A DNA stretch of 62,546 nt from Lingula anatina (Eukaryota > Brachiopoda > Lingulata > Lingulida > Lingulidae). Location: the NCBI RefSeq assembly GCF_001039355.2, contig NW_019775949.1:80294-142839 (forward strand), in the 5' to 3' direction. Under the pieces are notes generated by a model. It was given only the letters and a program-made list of their open reading frames with translations, was not told the DNA's origin and made no database searches. Positions 12,601 through 22,455 of this stretch are shown in pieces; within the stretch, counting starts at the first letter, position 1, and each line of letters opens with the position of its first letter. The translations under genes were made by a program, and so were the position numbers.

Positions 12601-15600
12601 TTCTCTATGAGCACAGGTGCAAGGTTCTGTTGAATAATATAGAAACTCATATAACATGCATATAGGAAAATTCTGTAATACACATCTAATCTCTCAAAAT
12701 TTGATGGAACTAGTTACCCATAGTCACCTTAAGAAATAATCAAAGCAGGAAATTGAGCATTGAACTATGGCAGAGTTTATATGCAAGGTGCTTTTGGATT
12801 ATATGCACCACAGTTTCCCTTTTAGTAACTATTGAAAATCAGTAAGGCAACAAAAGCTGCCAAATGTACAGAAACTGATCCTGCAAAAAAAAAAAAAAAA
12901 AAAAAAAAATGGCCCATTCCAAAAGTGATCTTTACAAGCCACAGATTTAAATTGGTATTACTATTTACTAAGGGGTACATGAAGTTTCAGCTAAAACAGA
13001 TCTATGAATTTGGAATCAAGAGTACAAAAAGCCTAGATCAGATTTTGGGCAGAAACAGCAAAATGGACGAAGATGAAGAAGTTTTCTTATGTATAAGTAA
13101 GGATGCATATTTTTATGGAAAATAGTAGCCATCTTGGATATTTCAAGTTGTCAAAGTAGACAATGTAGCTGAATTTGTTCTTGGGCCCAATGGGACTCTA
13201 AATCAAGTCAAAAAATAGATTTAAAAAAATTTGCCTCTACTATACTTTTATAAATCTGAGGTGAGCAATGTCAGATGACAAGCAAGTTCCCTTTAAGTCA
13301 AAGGTTATGTAAAATCATAGTTTTATTTTGCACACCAAGTTTCAATAAAAGGGCGGGTTGTTTTGGAAAATATGGAGTAAAAAAAAAAATTGTAAGTGCA
13401 GTGAGACAGCAACAACGACAGCCTTTTCAGGTGGTATATATATATATATATATACAGCACACAGTGTCTGTACATAAAATTCTTTTTATTGATTTGAATA
13501 TCATAGCTTGAAAATAAAGTTACAAAAAGCTTATGATTGCTTAATTTCACCAACTGTTTAATAGCATATCACACAGCTGTAGAGAGTAAGTTTTTTTTTC
13601 TTTTTTTTCATTTTTCTAACATCAAAATTTTTCTCATTTAACAAGTGAAGTTTTAAATCATACTAAGAAATCAGGGACCTAGTTTAGAGCTGTAAACTGG
13701 CACTCAAGGTAATTTCTGCAAAAATTGACAAAAATACAGAAAAGCTGTTTAAAATTATTTTGACACCTTATAATCTTTAAATATAAACAGTAATTTGTGA
13801 CATAAACATAAATGTTTGAGGGCTCAGAAGCAATCATCAACCTTTTGCTATTTTAAGCAGTCAACTTAATTAAATAGAGAGGTACAATTTAAAAAGAAAG
13901 GAATTGGTTACTTCAGTCAAGCAAGCGAGTGAGCAAAAAAAAAAAGTAGCATCAAGCAAGGAAGGTCTCTACAGGCACAGCACTGCAACAGCATTCACCA
14001 TACCTCTGGATTATCTGGATTAGTGGCTCCCTCTGAGGGACAATCATCAGGTTTGCCAACCAATGGATGATCATCATTTCCTCCTTTAGTCTCTGGTGAT
14101 GATAAGGCTGCTGGTGTTTTATCTGAAACTTCATTTTCTAAAGTTTTAGACACTATAACACCTGCTGGAGAAGCATGTTGTGCAATTTTAGTTTCAGATT
14201 CATTGGAAATTTCTCGTTTCATTTTCTAATTCAGGTTTTCTCTCTTTTGATTCTTTGGGAGACTTGTCCTTCTGTGGTTCATCTTTGACTTTTTCCCCTT
14301 CAGAAACTTCTTGCTCAAGAACCTGATGCTCCTCATCTTCTTTTGGAGTTGAAGCATTTTTATCATCTTCCTCATTTGGGGGTTCTGTGACGTTAGCATT
14401 TTCAATACCATGTTGCATCTTTACTTCTACTTCAGGGCATTCTTCCTTTGCCTCTGGTTTAAGTGACTCTTCAGCATCATTCTCATCTGTTGCTTGTACA
14501 TCAACTATCTGTTCTTCATGATCTTTCTGTGCACCTTGTAAATGTTCCTGTCCAACAATTTCCTCTTCTTGCTTTTCTGATTCTTGTGCCTGTTCGACTA
14601 CCATTTCTTGTAGTGTTTTTGACTCAGGTATCTGTTCAACAATATCTTCATTCAGTGCCTCTTTCTCAGGGGATTTTTCATGGACTTCCTCTGGTTCCAC
14701 CACATTTGGTACATCTTTGGAATTTTCTTTGGGCTGCTCTGTTTCAGTTACCTGGTGATCAATATCTTCTTTTGGTTCAATATCTTCCTTTGGTTCTTCT
14801 GTCTCAGGTTTCTCATCAACAATATCATCTTTTAGTTCCTCTGTGTCAGGTGCCTCTTTCACAACATCTTCTACCTCTTCCTGCTGTGCCTGTTCAACAA
14901 TATCATTTTGAGTGTCTGTCTTAGTTACCAGATGAGCAATAGATTCTTTTGGTTCCTCTGTCTCAGAATTCTGGTCAATAACTCCTTTTGGTTCCTCTGC
15001 CTCGGGTACCTGTATCATGTCATCTTCCTTTAGTATTTCTCTCTCTTGTTTAACAACTTCACTTTGTGCCTCAGACACAAAATTCTGATCACCAGCTACC
15101 TCGTCTGGTTCCTCTGCTTGAAGTTTGTCAACATCTTCCTTCAGTACATCCTCCTCATGTACCTGATCAACAATATCTTTTTCAGGTACCACTGCCTCAG
15201 CTACCGGTTTACCAAGATTTTCTTTTGGAACTTCTTTCTCCTTTTCACCCATTTGTTCACCCTCTTTCACAGCCTCAAGCTGGGTGTCAGTATGAACAAT
15301 AATACTTACCTCTCCTTTCTGTTCCTCTGCTGTGATTGACTCTGAGACTATAGCTGACAAAGCAGGTGCTGTTGGTTCGGGCATTTCTTGCTGCTGATTC
15401 TCCTCCACTACAATGGGTGCTGCCCCCTCTGTGACTGGCTCAGCAGGTGGTGGTAATTCCTCTTGTGTTTGCTCTGTGGGTGCCTCTTCTTTGACCTTGT
15501 TCTCTTCGACTGCAGTCTCTGTATTCTTTTCTTCTTCTACTGCAGTCTCTGTAGTTTTTTCATCTTCTGCTGTAGTCTCTTCTTTCTGTTCTACTACTTC

Positions 15601-18600
15601 TGGTTGAACTGGTTCTAACTTGTCTTGTCCAGCTGTATCCACATTTGCTTCATTCTCTACTTTATTACTTTCACTTTTTTCTTCTCCTTCCAAAGAGGGA
15701 ACAGGCTTCTCTGTATTTTTTCCCTCTTCATCTTTTACTTCTTCACTTTTACTGTCGTCCAACTTTTGAAGTTGATCTGCTGATGAACTGCCTTTAAGAC
15801 ACCCCCCAAAACAAAAGCCCTTCTTCTCTGGTGATTTTGAACCATCCTTCTGTTTGTTAGTACTCTTTTTCTCTGCATTTTCACTAACCTCTTTTTCTGT
15901 TTCCTCGACTACAGGTGTGTCTATTGTTGCACTTTCTGGTTGCTCTTCTGGCTGCTCTTCTTCCACTTCAGTCTTTTCCTCTTCAGCAGCAGTAGCAGTA
16001 ACATCAGCAGCATCACTTTCTAGTTTATTTTCACTCTTTTCAATAGTTTCCTCTTTTTCTTCTTCTACCTGTGCATCTTCTGGGGTTTCAGGTTCCTTTT
16101 CCACTGGGCTTTCATTATCTGATTTTGCATCATCCTGTTTTTCAGTTTCAGAATTCTGTACTTCCTTTTCCTCTTTATCAGTGCTTATAACCTCCTCAGG
16201 ACCATTTTCTGTTGGTGTGCTATCAGTTTGTTTTTGTTCAATTTCATCTAGATCAACACCCTGCACATTATCCAGTTCTGAGTTGTTAGCATCACCATTT
16301 GGAGTTGTTTCCTACAAGCAAAGAATAAAAATAATAACAAGCATCAAATAAGGCCATAAAAGCTCCACACCATATTTTAAAAATAATAACACCTTGTATT
16401 TTTTAAAACATATTACCAAACCTTTAATCATTAGTCACAAATATAAATAAAATTAGAAATTAAAAGTTAAATGAGCTGCCACTTAGTATGACCCCAAGCA
16501 GTAAGAATTCATGTTAACCAAGAGCTATGGTAAAATGCACACTAACATCTTAAAAGTAGCCAATATAAACACTTGACCTTGAAAATAAGCTATAAATAAA
16601 GGCAATGTCCAAAAATCACTTAATAATAATTAGCAGAAATAGCTACATTTAAGGGTATTTTTATCAACTGTCATGTTGGTGGTTTTCAGTAGGAATGCCT
16701 ATTCATGAACAACTGTAATTGTTGATTGATTTTTTAATTCTTCAATTTTTTCCTTATGATAATGACTATAATAGTATACGGTTAACTATCTAATAGAATC
16801 ACTCATATAATAGTATAGTGTTAACTATCTATTAGAATCACTCAAAACAAGGTCTACATTAAAGTTTTTTTCCTTTAATATGACAATTTTCAAATTAGTC
16901 GGCTAAGCTGAAAACTTTGCCATTTCCCACCATTAAGAGCTTCCATGACTGGTATCATATTTCAATGCAAGCAATTCCTGTTTAATATTGACAAACACAA
17001 CATTTGATAGTTTAGCCATGGTAGCATTTGAGAAGAAAAACATAACACTGTCATTAAGGAAAAAAATAATGTCCAATCAAAACTAAGATGAATTCTTTGC
17101 ACATAAAATAAAACAGAATAAAAAGTCCATTTATTGAGTAATGTGTATACAAGACTTACATTTAACATGCCTCAAGAGGGACTTCCTTCTGTTTTTTTGT
17201 GGGTCAAACCTGTCCTTATTTAGTACTAGTGTGGTTGGCTGACACCTCATATTGTATAGTGTTAACTCGGTGCAGTAATTAAATGGCAATCACAGGAATC
17301 TGTTAACGACGTTAACATCCACAAAATATTACCCTGCTGTCCTCAAAATATTACATTTACTGGTAAAGTGACATTTCTCAATTTCCTTTTTGTATTATAT
17401 ATTTCAATAATAACTAATCAAAACTGCAAAAATGACAGACTAAACTGAGACACACTTGGACAAGCTGTGGTCACTGAAGTGTTATGCAGAGCAGAAGGGA
17501 TGACATAACCAACAACTAACAGAGTCCAACAGAAGACTTTTTTTACAATGGGTCTCATGAATATATAGAGTAAACAAAACAATTATTCTTTAAATGTTCA
17601 GTTTTAATTTGTTAAAACTGGAATAACATGAGGGGATTGGGAAGTAGTTCTCTTATCATATGCTATTATTTTATGATGCTTATAAATCTTAAAATTTGCA
17701 AAAAAAAAAAAATGCAATCAACAAGATATGAGTCAAACAATCTAATCCACCTGGGCAGGGATCCGATGCCTCACTCATATACTCTCCTGAGGAACTCCAA
17801 TAATCAGCCCAGGAAGTATAACTCATATCTACCTTCAAGTGCACTGAATCATGAGGTTTCCAGTCAGTGTTTGTTTCACAAGGACATATCTACAGTAACA
17901 TTCATTATGTATTAAGGGTTCATTTTTGGCTGCTGTATGAAAGGAGTCATGGGACAGGTCATAAAAAATTCAGTCAAATTGTTTTCTTGTGAGCAAATCT
18001 GTCTGCTAACATAGACCTAACAAGGATATGGCCATTTGGCCAGGGAGATTAAAGCTAAGATGTGATGTTGGCGTGACTACAAGTCCTTGGCCTAGTTAGC
18101 TGCATAACTTTTGACTTTTGTATTCCATCTAAACAACTTTGACAGAAAGAGAATCATGGGAAATTATATAATATCATTCCAAACTGCTTTTATCTATATT
18201 TCATAATTTTGTTGTTCTACAAAGAAAGGTAACATAACGTACATCATAACTTGGCAGATCAGTAAAACACTATCTCAATGTAGACTTCAACCCATAAGTT
18301 AAGTTTGATTTTTTTGTACGCTCTAGCTCATAGAATAGGAAGTTACTTTATGTACATGAACCAGCAATACCATTCAATTGTGACTAAATTGGCAACAACC
18401 TACATCTGTTCAAACATTTATAATAATATAAGAAATTAACCTGCAAATCAGACATTCAGAGAGATCCTCATGTAGATGAATACATGCGAAATACTAGTAT
18501 CACCAAAAAGCTGAACATTTGGAACAAGGTTGCATGTTGCTTATATGGATATAGTGCAGACATATGCAGGTGATGGCTACAGGTATACACAGGGGTCCCT

Positions 18601-20831
18601 GTATATAAACTGCACCTTTCTTGGCTCAGTAGAGGATAAAGCAGGAAGCAACTTCAAATGGGCCTGAAAATTTTGTGGTCACCAATATTTCCACTTAAAA
18701 TATTTCAGTTCTTACTCATAAGATATGTTGATCAATCATGTGCCCGCAAGTTTCCTTTGAAAGCTTTCTGAATTGCTTCAAATTCTTAACCATACATCAT
18801 TTTTTAAGGAGAAATAACATCAACCAAAAACAACTAACATTTGGCCATTATTATTATTTTTTAATACCTTATATTTAAAGGCCAGTGAGTATGCATCACC
18901 TACTGGGTTACATACATCACTGTAACATTTAGAACAGCAAACTTGTAATTTGTGACACATGATCATGTCAGGTAAAAAAAAAAGGGCAATGTATTGAATA
19001 TTACAGATGCAGGCCTATAGGTAGGATAGGGTGGTTAATAGTGGGTTTTACTGATAACTTTTCAAAGTACCCCCTTTTGGTCCGAAAAGTTACATTCTGA
19101 ATCACAATTGCATAGGTTCTATATCAAGTTGGAACAAATAAGGGGATAAAAAGTTCCACTTTAATGGAAAAAGAATCCTTCTTTAAAATTTCTGGTCTGT
19201 AAAGAAATGCTACTTGAAGGTATATGCTTACCATGATTAAGACTGAAGAGCATTACATGATATTACTTTCATAAGGATTAGTTCAAACTACAATTTTCAC
19301 TGCTATATGCAAATCAAATCCCTAAAATTTTTGGAGATTATGAAATTAGGATGCAGAAAGAAATTTCAAACACAGATTAATCTTATATATATGGTCTAAA
19401 TGGAAGTTTTGTCTTTCTGACATCCAAGTTTTACTCTGCATGTCACTAACCATAATAAATGCATATATATATGGATGCATATGACAATGCCCTATTAAGT
19501 TTGTGAAAGGCAGTGACAAAATGTGTGCATGCTACAAATCTCGTCAACATCCTAAATCAACCTTCACTTTAGGCCAAGTAAACTACATTCATATCTTTTT
19601 TAAATATGTATCGAGTCAGTCCCTTATAATGACAAAATGCAGATTTCAACTTTTCCATCCAGTAAGGAAACTCCTACATCATCAATATAAACCATTTTAA
19701 ATCATGAATACCACAGTCACCTGAAAAGGCCAGGTTTTTAAATTGCAACAAAAGGAGTTACTGGACACTGTTTCTTCTTTTTTCTGGAGATGGAGTAGTG
19801 GATCGTGGTGTGGCAGTAATTGTTCAAAATCGAAAGCTGCCTAGCTACAAGCCAATGGTGAAACTGCAGGCTTGGCATCTCTGATTTCAGAGGATTTCAA
19901 CTCTTAAACATGATGTAATGTAAAAATGCTGCCTCATACTTTTTAGAATTTATGAAACTATTTCATTGGTAATGCAGAAGGAAAGACTAAAGTGATCAAA
20001 CACCACCTGTTCTTTAGCCCTTTTGGTGTCCAGTGTAAGGCATTTAACGGCTCCAAATATATAGAAATATACCCCTTACCCTCCAATTCCAAGTCAGACA
20101 GAACGAAAATGTGGTCACCAAATGCATAATGCCAGTGCTTACATGTAATACTTCACTGAGAGTCCCAACAAGTTCAGAAGCAGTAGACAAAGACTTAGCT
20201 CTTGATCAAATCCAAGTTTACATTGGCAGTACATTGATGTACAAGTCACATTTGCACACAGAAAGTTCTGGAAGGTAACCAATGCTGTCAAAACTGTCAA
20301 ATACGTATTGGCTGCATTGCCACCCTCCACATAGACAGGCAATGTAAATAAAACTATGGATACTCTCTGGGGATTCTCAATGAGCGCAATCAGCTTAACA
20401 GACTAAAATACAAAAAAGCTAGTGATTATGAAAGTAGGAAGAAGAAAGGTGTGTCACTTAAGCTGATTGCACTTAGTGAGAGTCCCCGCACAGTTGGGTC
20501 GATCCACATAGACCGTTGGTAACTTTATGGGAATAAGGCCAATGATTTTAATCATGACCTCATTATTAAAATAATATACTTCTGATTTTTTGAAAGTGAT
20601 TCCTTCAAATTCTTTTTCACATTTGCATACCTGTTCTTTGTCTTCTGTTTGGTCACCTTCTCCTTTTCTCTCCAATGATATTTCCTGCACCCCACCATTC
20701 TCATTCTCAGCATTGCCACCCTTCTTAGAGTGTTTTCTTTCCTTCTTTGCCTTCTTGTTACTTTCAGTGTTTCCTGAGCCATCCGCAGCTACAGGCTCTG
20801 TGATACTCGCTTTACCAGATTTGTTGCCCAT
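3606..20831 (-). CDS. Gene 1 (whole coding span): myristoylated, Glu-rich protein with C-terminal CBM48 glycogen-binding module
   Basis: Spliced minus-strand gene assembled by hand from splice signals and reading phase. Coding pieces are 20831-20631, 16311-14004, 10920-10858 (or 6240-6178), 10641-10588 (or 5961-5908), 5229-5120 (or 9876-9767), 4125-4032 and 3665-3606. All junctions keep frame except one frameshift inside the second piece. The predicted product is about 962 residues: an MGNKSGK terminus, an acidic low-complexity region from about residue 68 to 875, CBM48 at about 876-943, and a short tail ending VVKKEE. CBM48 modules bind glycogen or other alpha-glucans and are best known from AMPK beta subunits, which are also N-myristoylated. 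No AMPK-beta C-terminal (ASC) domain follows, so this is not an ordinary AMPK beta subunit. I infer a membrane-tethered acidic scaffold with glucan affinity. The family name is unknown to me. The exon structure is well supported; the function is not. Confidence 0.8.
4032..4125 (-). CDS. Gene 1, CBM48 second-half exon
   Basis: The acceptor tttttttccag|AGATGGAG and donor AGTCAG|GTACTG bound one base plus 31 codons. The peptide DGVFCTTLELAEGEYQYKFV then VDGEKKENHSQ is the second half of CBM48. The L-x-EGEYQYKFVVDG pattern is the signature strand-turn-strand of the AMPK-beta glycogen-binding domain. This exon lies just outside the duplicated block and occurs once. The usual W after VDG (as in VDG-x-W) is replaced by a Glu/Lys-rich stretch, so one of the common stacking aromatics may be missing. 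Confidence 0.88.
5120..5229 (-). CDS. Gene 1, CBM48 first-half exon (copy 1)
   Basis: The acceptor ccttttag|GAGCATTCC and donor GAAAGT|GTAAGT bound 36 codons plus two bases. The peptide EHSSKLPVHFKWEHEGTEVY then LIGSFSDWKDQVKMEK is the classic first half of an AMPK-beta-type glycogen-binding domain. It shows the beta strand with the aromatic FKW, the G-x-EVYLIGSFSDW turn containing one of the sugar-stacking tryptophans (the W of SDW), and the following strand. Phase 2 at the donor is completed by the first base of 4125-4032, giving Val. Confidence in the family is high; the ligand is inferred from the family. Confidence 0.88.
5908..5961 (-). CDS. Gene 1, 54 bp acidic linker exon (copy 1)
   Basis: Identical to 10588-10641: 18 codons, phase 0-0, ending in KEE before donor GTAAAA. 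It belongs to the left duplication copy. Confidence 0.7.
6178..6240 (-). CDS. Gene 1, 63 bp acidic linker exon (copy 1)
   Basis: Identical coding sequence and splice sites to 10858-10920 (acceptor ttttcag|GATTCAG, donor GAA|GTTAGT). It is contained in the left copy of the duplication joined by the N at 8909. Confidence 0.7.
9767..9876 (-). CDS. Gene 1, CBM48 first-half exon (copy 2)
   Basis: Same exon as 5120-5229 in the second duplication copy. The coding sequence differs by one silent base (a His codon CAC versus CAT). The final CBM48 exon follows only copy 1, so a transcript using this copy would have to skip or repeat copy 1. I read it as the allelic or overlapping-contig version of the same exon. 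Confidence 0.65.
10588..10641 (-). CDS. Gene 1, 54 bp acidic linker exon (copy 2)
   Basis: The acceptor tttgccag|GTGAAG and donor GAAGAG|GTAAAA bound an 18-codon, phase 0-0 exon, reading VKNSPDEPETQTEQSKEE. It sits directly before the CBM48 exon. Its sequence is identical to 5908-5961 in the other duplication copy. Confidence 0.7.
10858..10920 (-). CDS. Gene 1, 63 bp acidic linker exon (copy 2)
   Basis: The acceptor tttttcag|GATTCAG and donor GAGGAAGAA|GTTAGT bound a 21-codon, phase 0-0 exon, reading DSVEDGAKEENTQ then EEPPTEEE. It continues the acidic region towards CBM48. An identical exon lies at 6178-6240 in the other copy of the 4.65 kb duplication, so only one probably exists per haplotype. 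Confidence 0.7.
12886..12909 (+). repeat. Poly-A tract
   Basis: 24 consecutive A, against about 12 in the matching place of the other duplication copy (near 8205-8217), which is an allele-like length difference. Confidence 0.9.
13433..13455. repeat. (TA)n microsatellite
   Basis: Alternating TA, longer than in the paired copy at about 8749-8764. Confidence 0.85.
14004..16311 (-). CDS. Gene 1, giant Glu-rich exon with an internal frameshift
   Basis: The acceptor cttgtag|GAAACA lies at 16311 and the donor CCAGAG|GTATGG at 14004. The exon is 2308 bp and codes about 769 residues, roughly 68-836. Composition is dominated by Glu, with many Lys, Val, Pro, Gln and Asp and almost no hydrophobic core, so it should be disordered or extended helix. 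An isolated motif, KKGFCFGGCLKG (about residues 230-241), carries the only close pair of cysteines. The second half is built of degenerate units such as EEPKEDI and VVEQAQE. Both splice ends are phase 0, but the length is 3n+1. The long frame stops with TGA at 14200-14202, while a second open frame covers 14222-14004 and joins the next exon in frame. One surplus A in the run at 14222-14225 explains this. Confidence 0.85.
14222..14225 (-). other. Frameshift site in the Glu-rich exon (run of four A on the coding strand)
   Basis: Upstream the coding frame reads KPELENE and then hits a stop 20-odd bases later. From 14222 a different frame is open for 73 codons to the donor at 14004 and splices in phase 0 to the CBM48-bearing exons. 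Counting one A fewer in the AAAA run joins the two frames. The likely cause is a sequencing or consensus error, or a defective allele. If real, it would remove the CBM48 module. Confidence 0.7.
16767..16844. repeat. 39 bp tandem duplication
   Basis: TATAATAGTATA followed by a GTTAACTATCTAATAGAATC-like block occurs twice in direct succession with a few mismatches. Confidence 0.85.
20345..20541. mobile_element. Degenerate MITE, family A (copy 1)
   Basis: The right arm (GATTGCACTTAGTGAGAGTC onward to 20541) is an imperfect reverse complement of the left arm (GGGGATTCTCAATGAGCGCA, about 20370). The same arms occur at 42041-42297, and one arm at 29733-29890. The right arm abuts the donor region of the gene 1 first coding exon and creates a spurious longer open frame there. 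Confidence 0.65.
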
Positions 20832-20862
20832 CTTGTGATGACTACCTTGGAAAATCTAGTAA
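20631..20862 (-). CDS. Gene 1, first coding exon (myristoylation-type N-terminus)
   Basis: The acceptor is a pyrimidine-rich tract ending ccttttag just before 20862. About 31 bases of 5' UTR follow, then the ATG at 20831 in a good context (cacaagATGGGC). The exon codes 67 residues and ends in a strong donor, ACAG|GTATGC, after 20631 in phase 0. The peptide starts MGNKSGKAS: Gly2 with a small or polar residue at position 6 region is the usual N-myristoyltransferase substrate pattern. It continues with a Lys-rich stretch (about residues 26-38, NKKAKKERKHSKK) that could add electrostatic membrane binding, as in MARCKS- or AKAP12-type proteins. The remainder is acidic. Reading on past the donor runs into an inverted-repeat element, so the longer open frame there is not coding. 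Confidence 0.85.
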
Positions 20863-22430
20863 CTAAAAGGTAAAAAAAATAAGAATCCAGTTTATGTGTG
20901 GTCAAACCTCTACTAAGCATCAGTATCGTTATTGCAGTTAAAATTATCACAGTGCTATCTCCAATAATATTGGTTTTATATCATAGTTAAAATTATCACA
21001 GTTTTATCTCCAATATTACAATTATAGTTATCATGGTATTTCAGTTTTATCTCCGATATCATAGGGTTTTTTCCATTCAGGTTAATGGATACCTTGCTTA
21101 ACAGACAATAAGAAAACCAAACACTAGTACACTGACTATCTCAAGATAATTTAAATATATTACAAATAAGTATGTTGTGCCAAAGTACTTACTTGATTTA
21201 CCTAATCAAACTTATCAACATTAACAATACAAATAATAAGATAAATCAATCTGATAAAATGTTCTGAATTCTTTTTACAACAAACCCTGTTAGAAATATT
21301 GGATTATCAACAAAAATAGTAGCTATATTCCGACTTCTTAAACCATCCAACACTTCAGTAAATTTTCTCATCTAAATATCATTTGAGTTTTCATGCTTTC
21401 ATTTACAATTGTTAGGGGGAACATTGTCCACACACTCAAAAACCTTAAAATCAAAACAATTGCAATAACTCAAATCGGTCTAAATGATCAAAAACATTTA
21501 TATTGATCACAAAATTGTTTTAATTCTTTCTTATACCAATCTCTCTCTCTGTCATCAGGAAACTTAACCATTCATTTCAGTCCTACTCAATTTTAATCAC
21601 AGCCCTACACCCCATGATCTAGTCCAAATATGCAGTCTCTACCACACTTATTTCCAATTAAATATATAAATATTCACTGGTGTGCAAGAGACTTGACCAA
21701 ACAGAGGCACACATAACCCAAAATTAAGGGCTATCGGCCACTAGGACACTGCCAAATGTTTCCCTTTATTTAATTCTGTATTCAAAGCATGGAAGTGAGT
21801 TATCATTTGCCCTTTTGACAGCGTAAACTGCCCATATCAGGTAAACACAAAGTGTCTGCTGAACTTGATCTCATTTGGAAATGTAGCATCTACAAAGCCA
21901 TAATTGAAATTGTCATGGAGACTCCGACAAACACCTGTGACGATAAAATGAAATGAAGATGTACATAAAATTGCCAAAAAATTAAAATCCTGCATAAAAA
22001 GACAATGAGATTTTAAGCACGTGGCAGACAATCAAAATTATGTAAGACCATGCCAAAGACCACATTCATGCTTTAACATTCATTGCAATGTCAATTCTCC
22101 CTTTAACAAGACCTGACAAAGGAAAACATTTATGCCCCACTGAAAAATGATCCCAAGATGTTAACTGTACACGTTTCAGAATTCATAGGGGGTGGTTCCT
22201 GGGTGAGTACAGTATATAGTCTATTATAGTCTATACTATGGTAAGTATACAGTCTATTATACAGCCAAGGGCATTTAGATACAATAGGTGGCAAACATCG
22301 TTCTCTTTCCCCACTTTTACATCAATTTTGGGATTAGTGCAAAAGCCTATTAAAAGCCACACAATGAGCAAGCATTATCTACCATTATGTAGCAAAAAAT
22401 AAAGAAATAAAAATAATAATATTATTAGGA

Positions 22431-22455
22431 TTTTTTTTTTTTTTTTTTTTTTTTT
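22431..22455 (+). repeat. Poly-T tract
   Basis: 25 consecutive T directly after a run of AAT/ATT triplets. Confidence 0.9.

Larger units (their letters stand above)
8911..13590. repeat. Right copy of the 4.65 kb direct duplication
   Basis: Starts immediately after the N at 8909 and repeats 4263-8908, including three gene 1 exons. It has an extra 32 bp near 10279-10310 and a longer A run at 12886-12909. The intron continues normally after about 13590. Confidence 0.9.
16312..20630 (-). other. Gene 1 intron between the first coding exon and the Glu-rich exon
   Basis: 4.3 kb, AT-rich, flanked by phase 0 splice sites. No further exon was recognised. It contains a 39 bp tandem pair (16767-16844) and an inverted-repeat element (20345-20541). 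Confidence 0.6.

Noticed and set aside
4263-13590. A real tandem duplication of CBM48 exons giving two glycogen-binding modules
   Set aside because: The second-half CBM48 exon is present only once, the copies meet at an N, and differences are allele-like. Contig overlap is simpler.
14463-15607. Several open frames on the plus strand opposite the Glu-rich exon
   Set aside because: They are antisense shadows of a biased repetitive coding sequence. Their Ser/Val/Leu-rich peptides show no domain, and the minus strand carries the spliced gene.
15854-16351. 165-codon plus-strand frame rich in Ser and Val
   Set aside because: Antisense to the Glu-rich exon (TCT/TTC complement of GAA/AGA) and runs across its splice acceptor.
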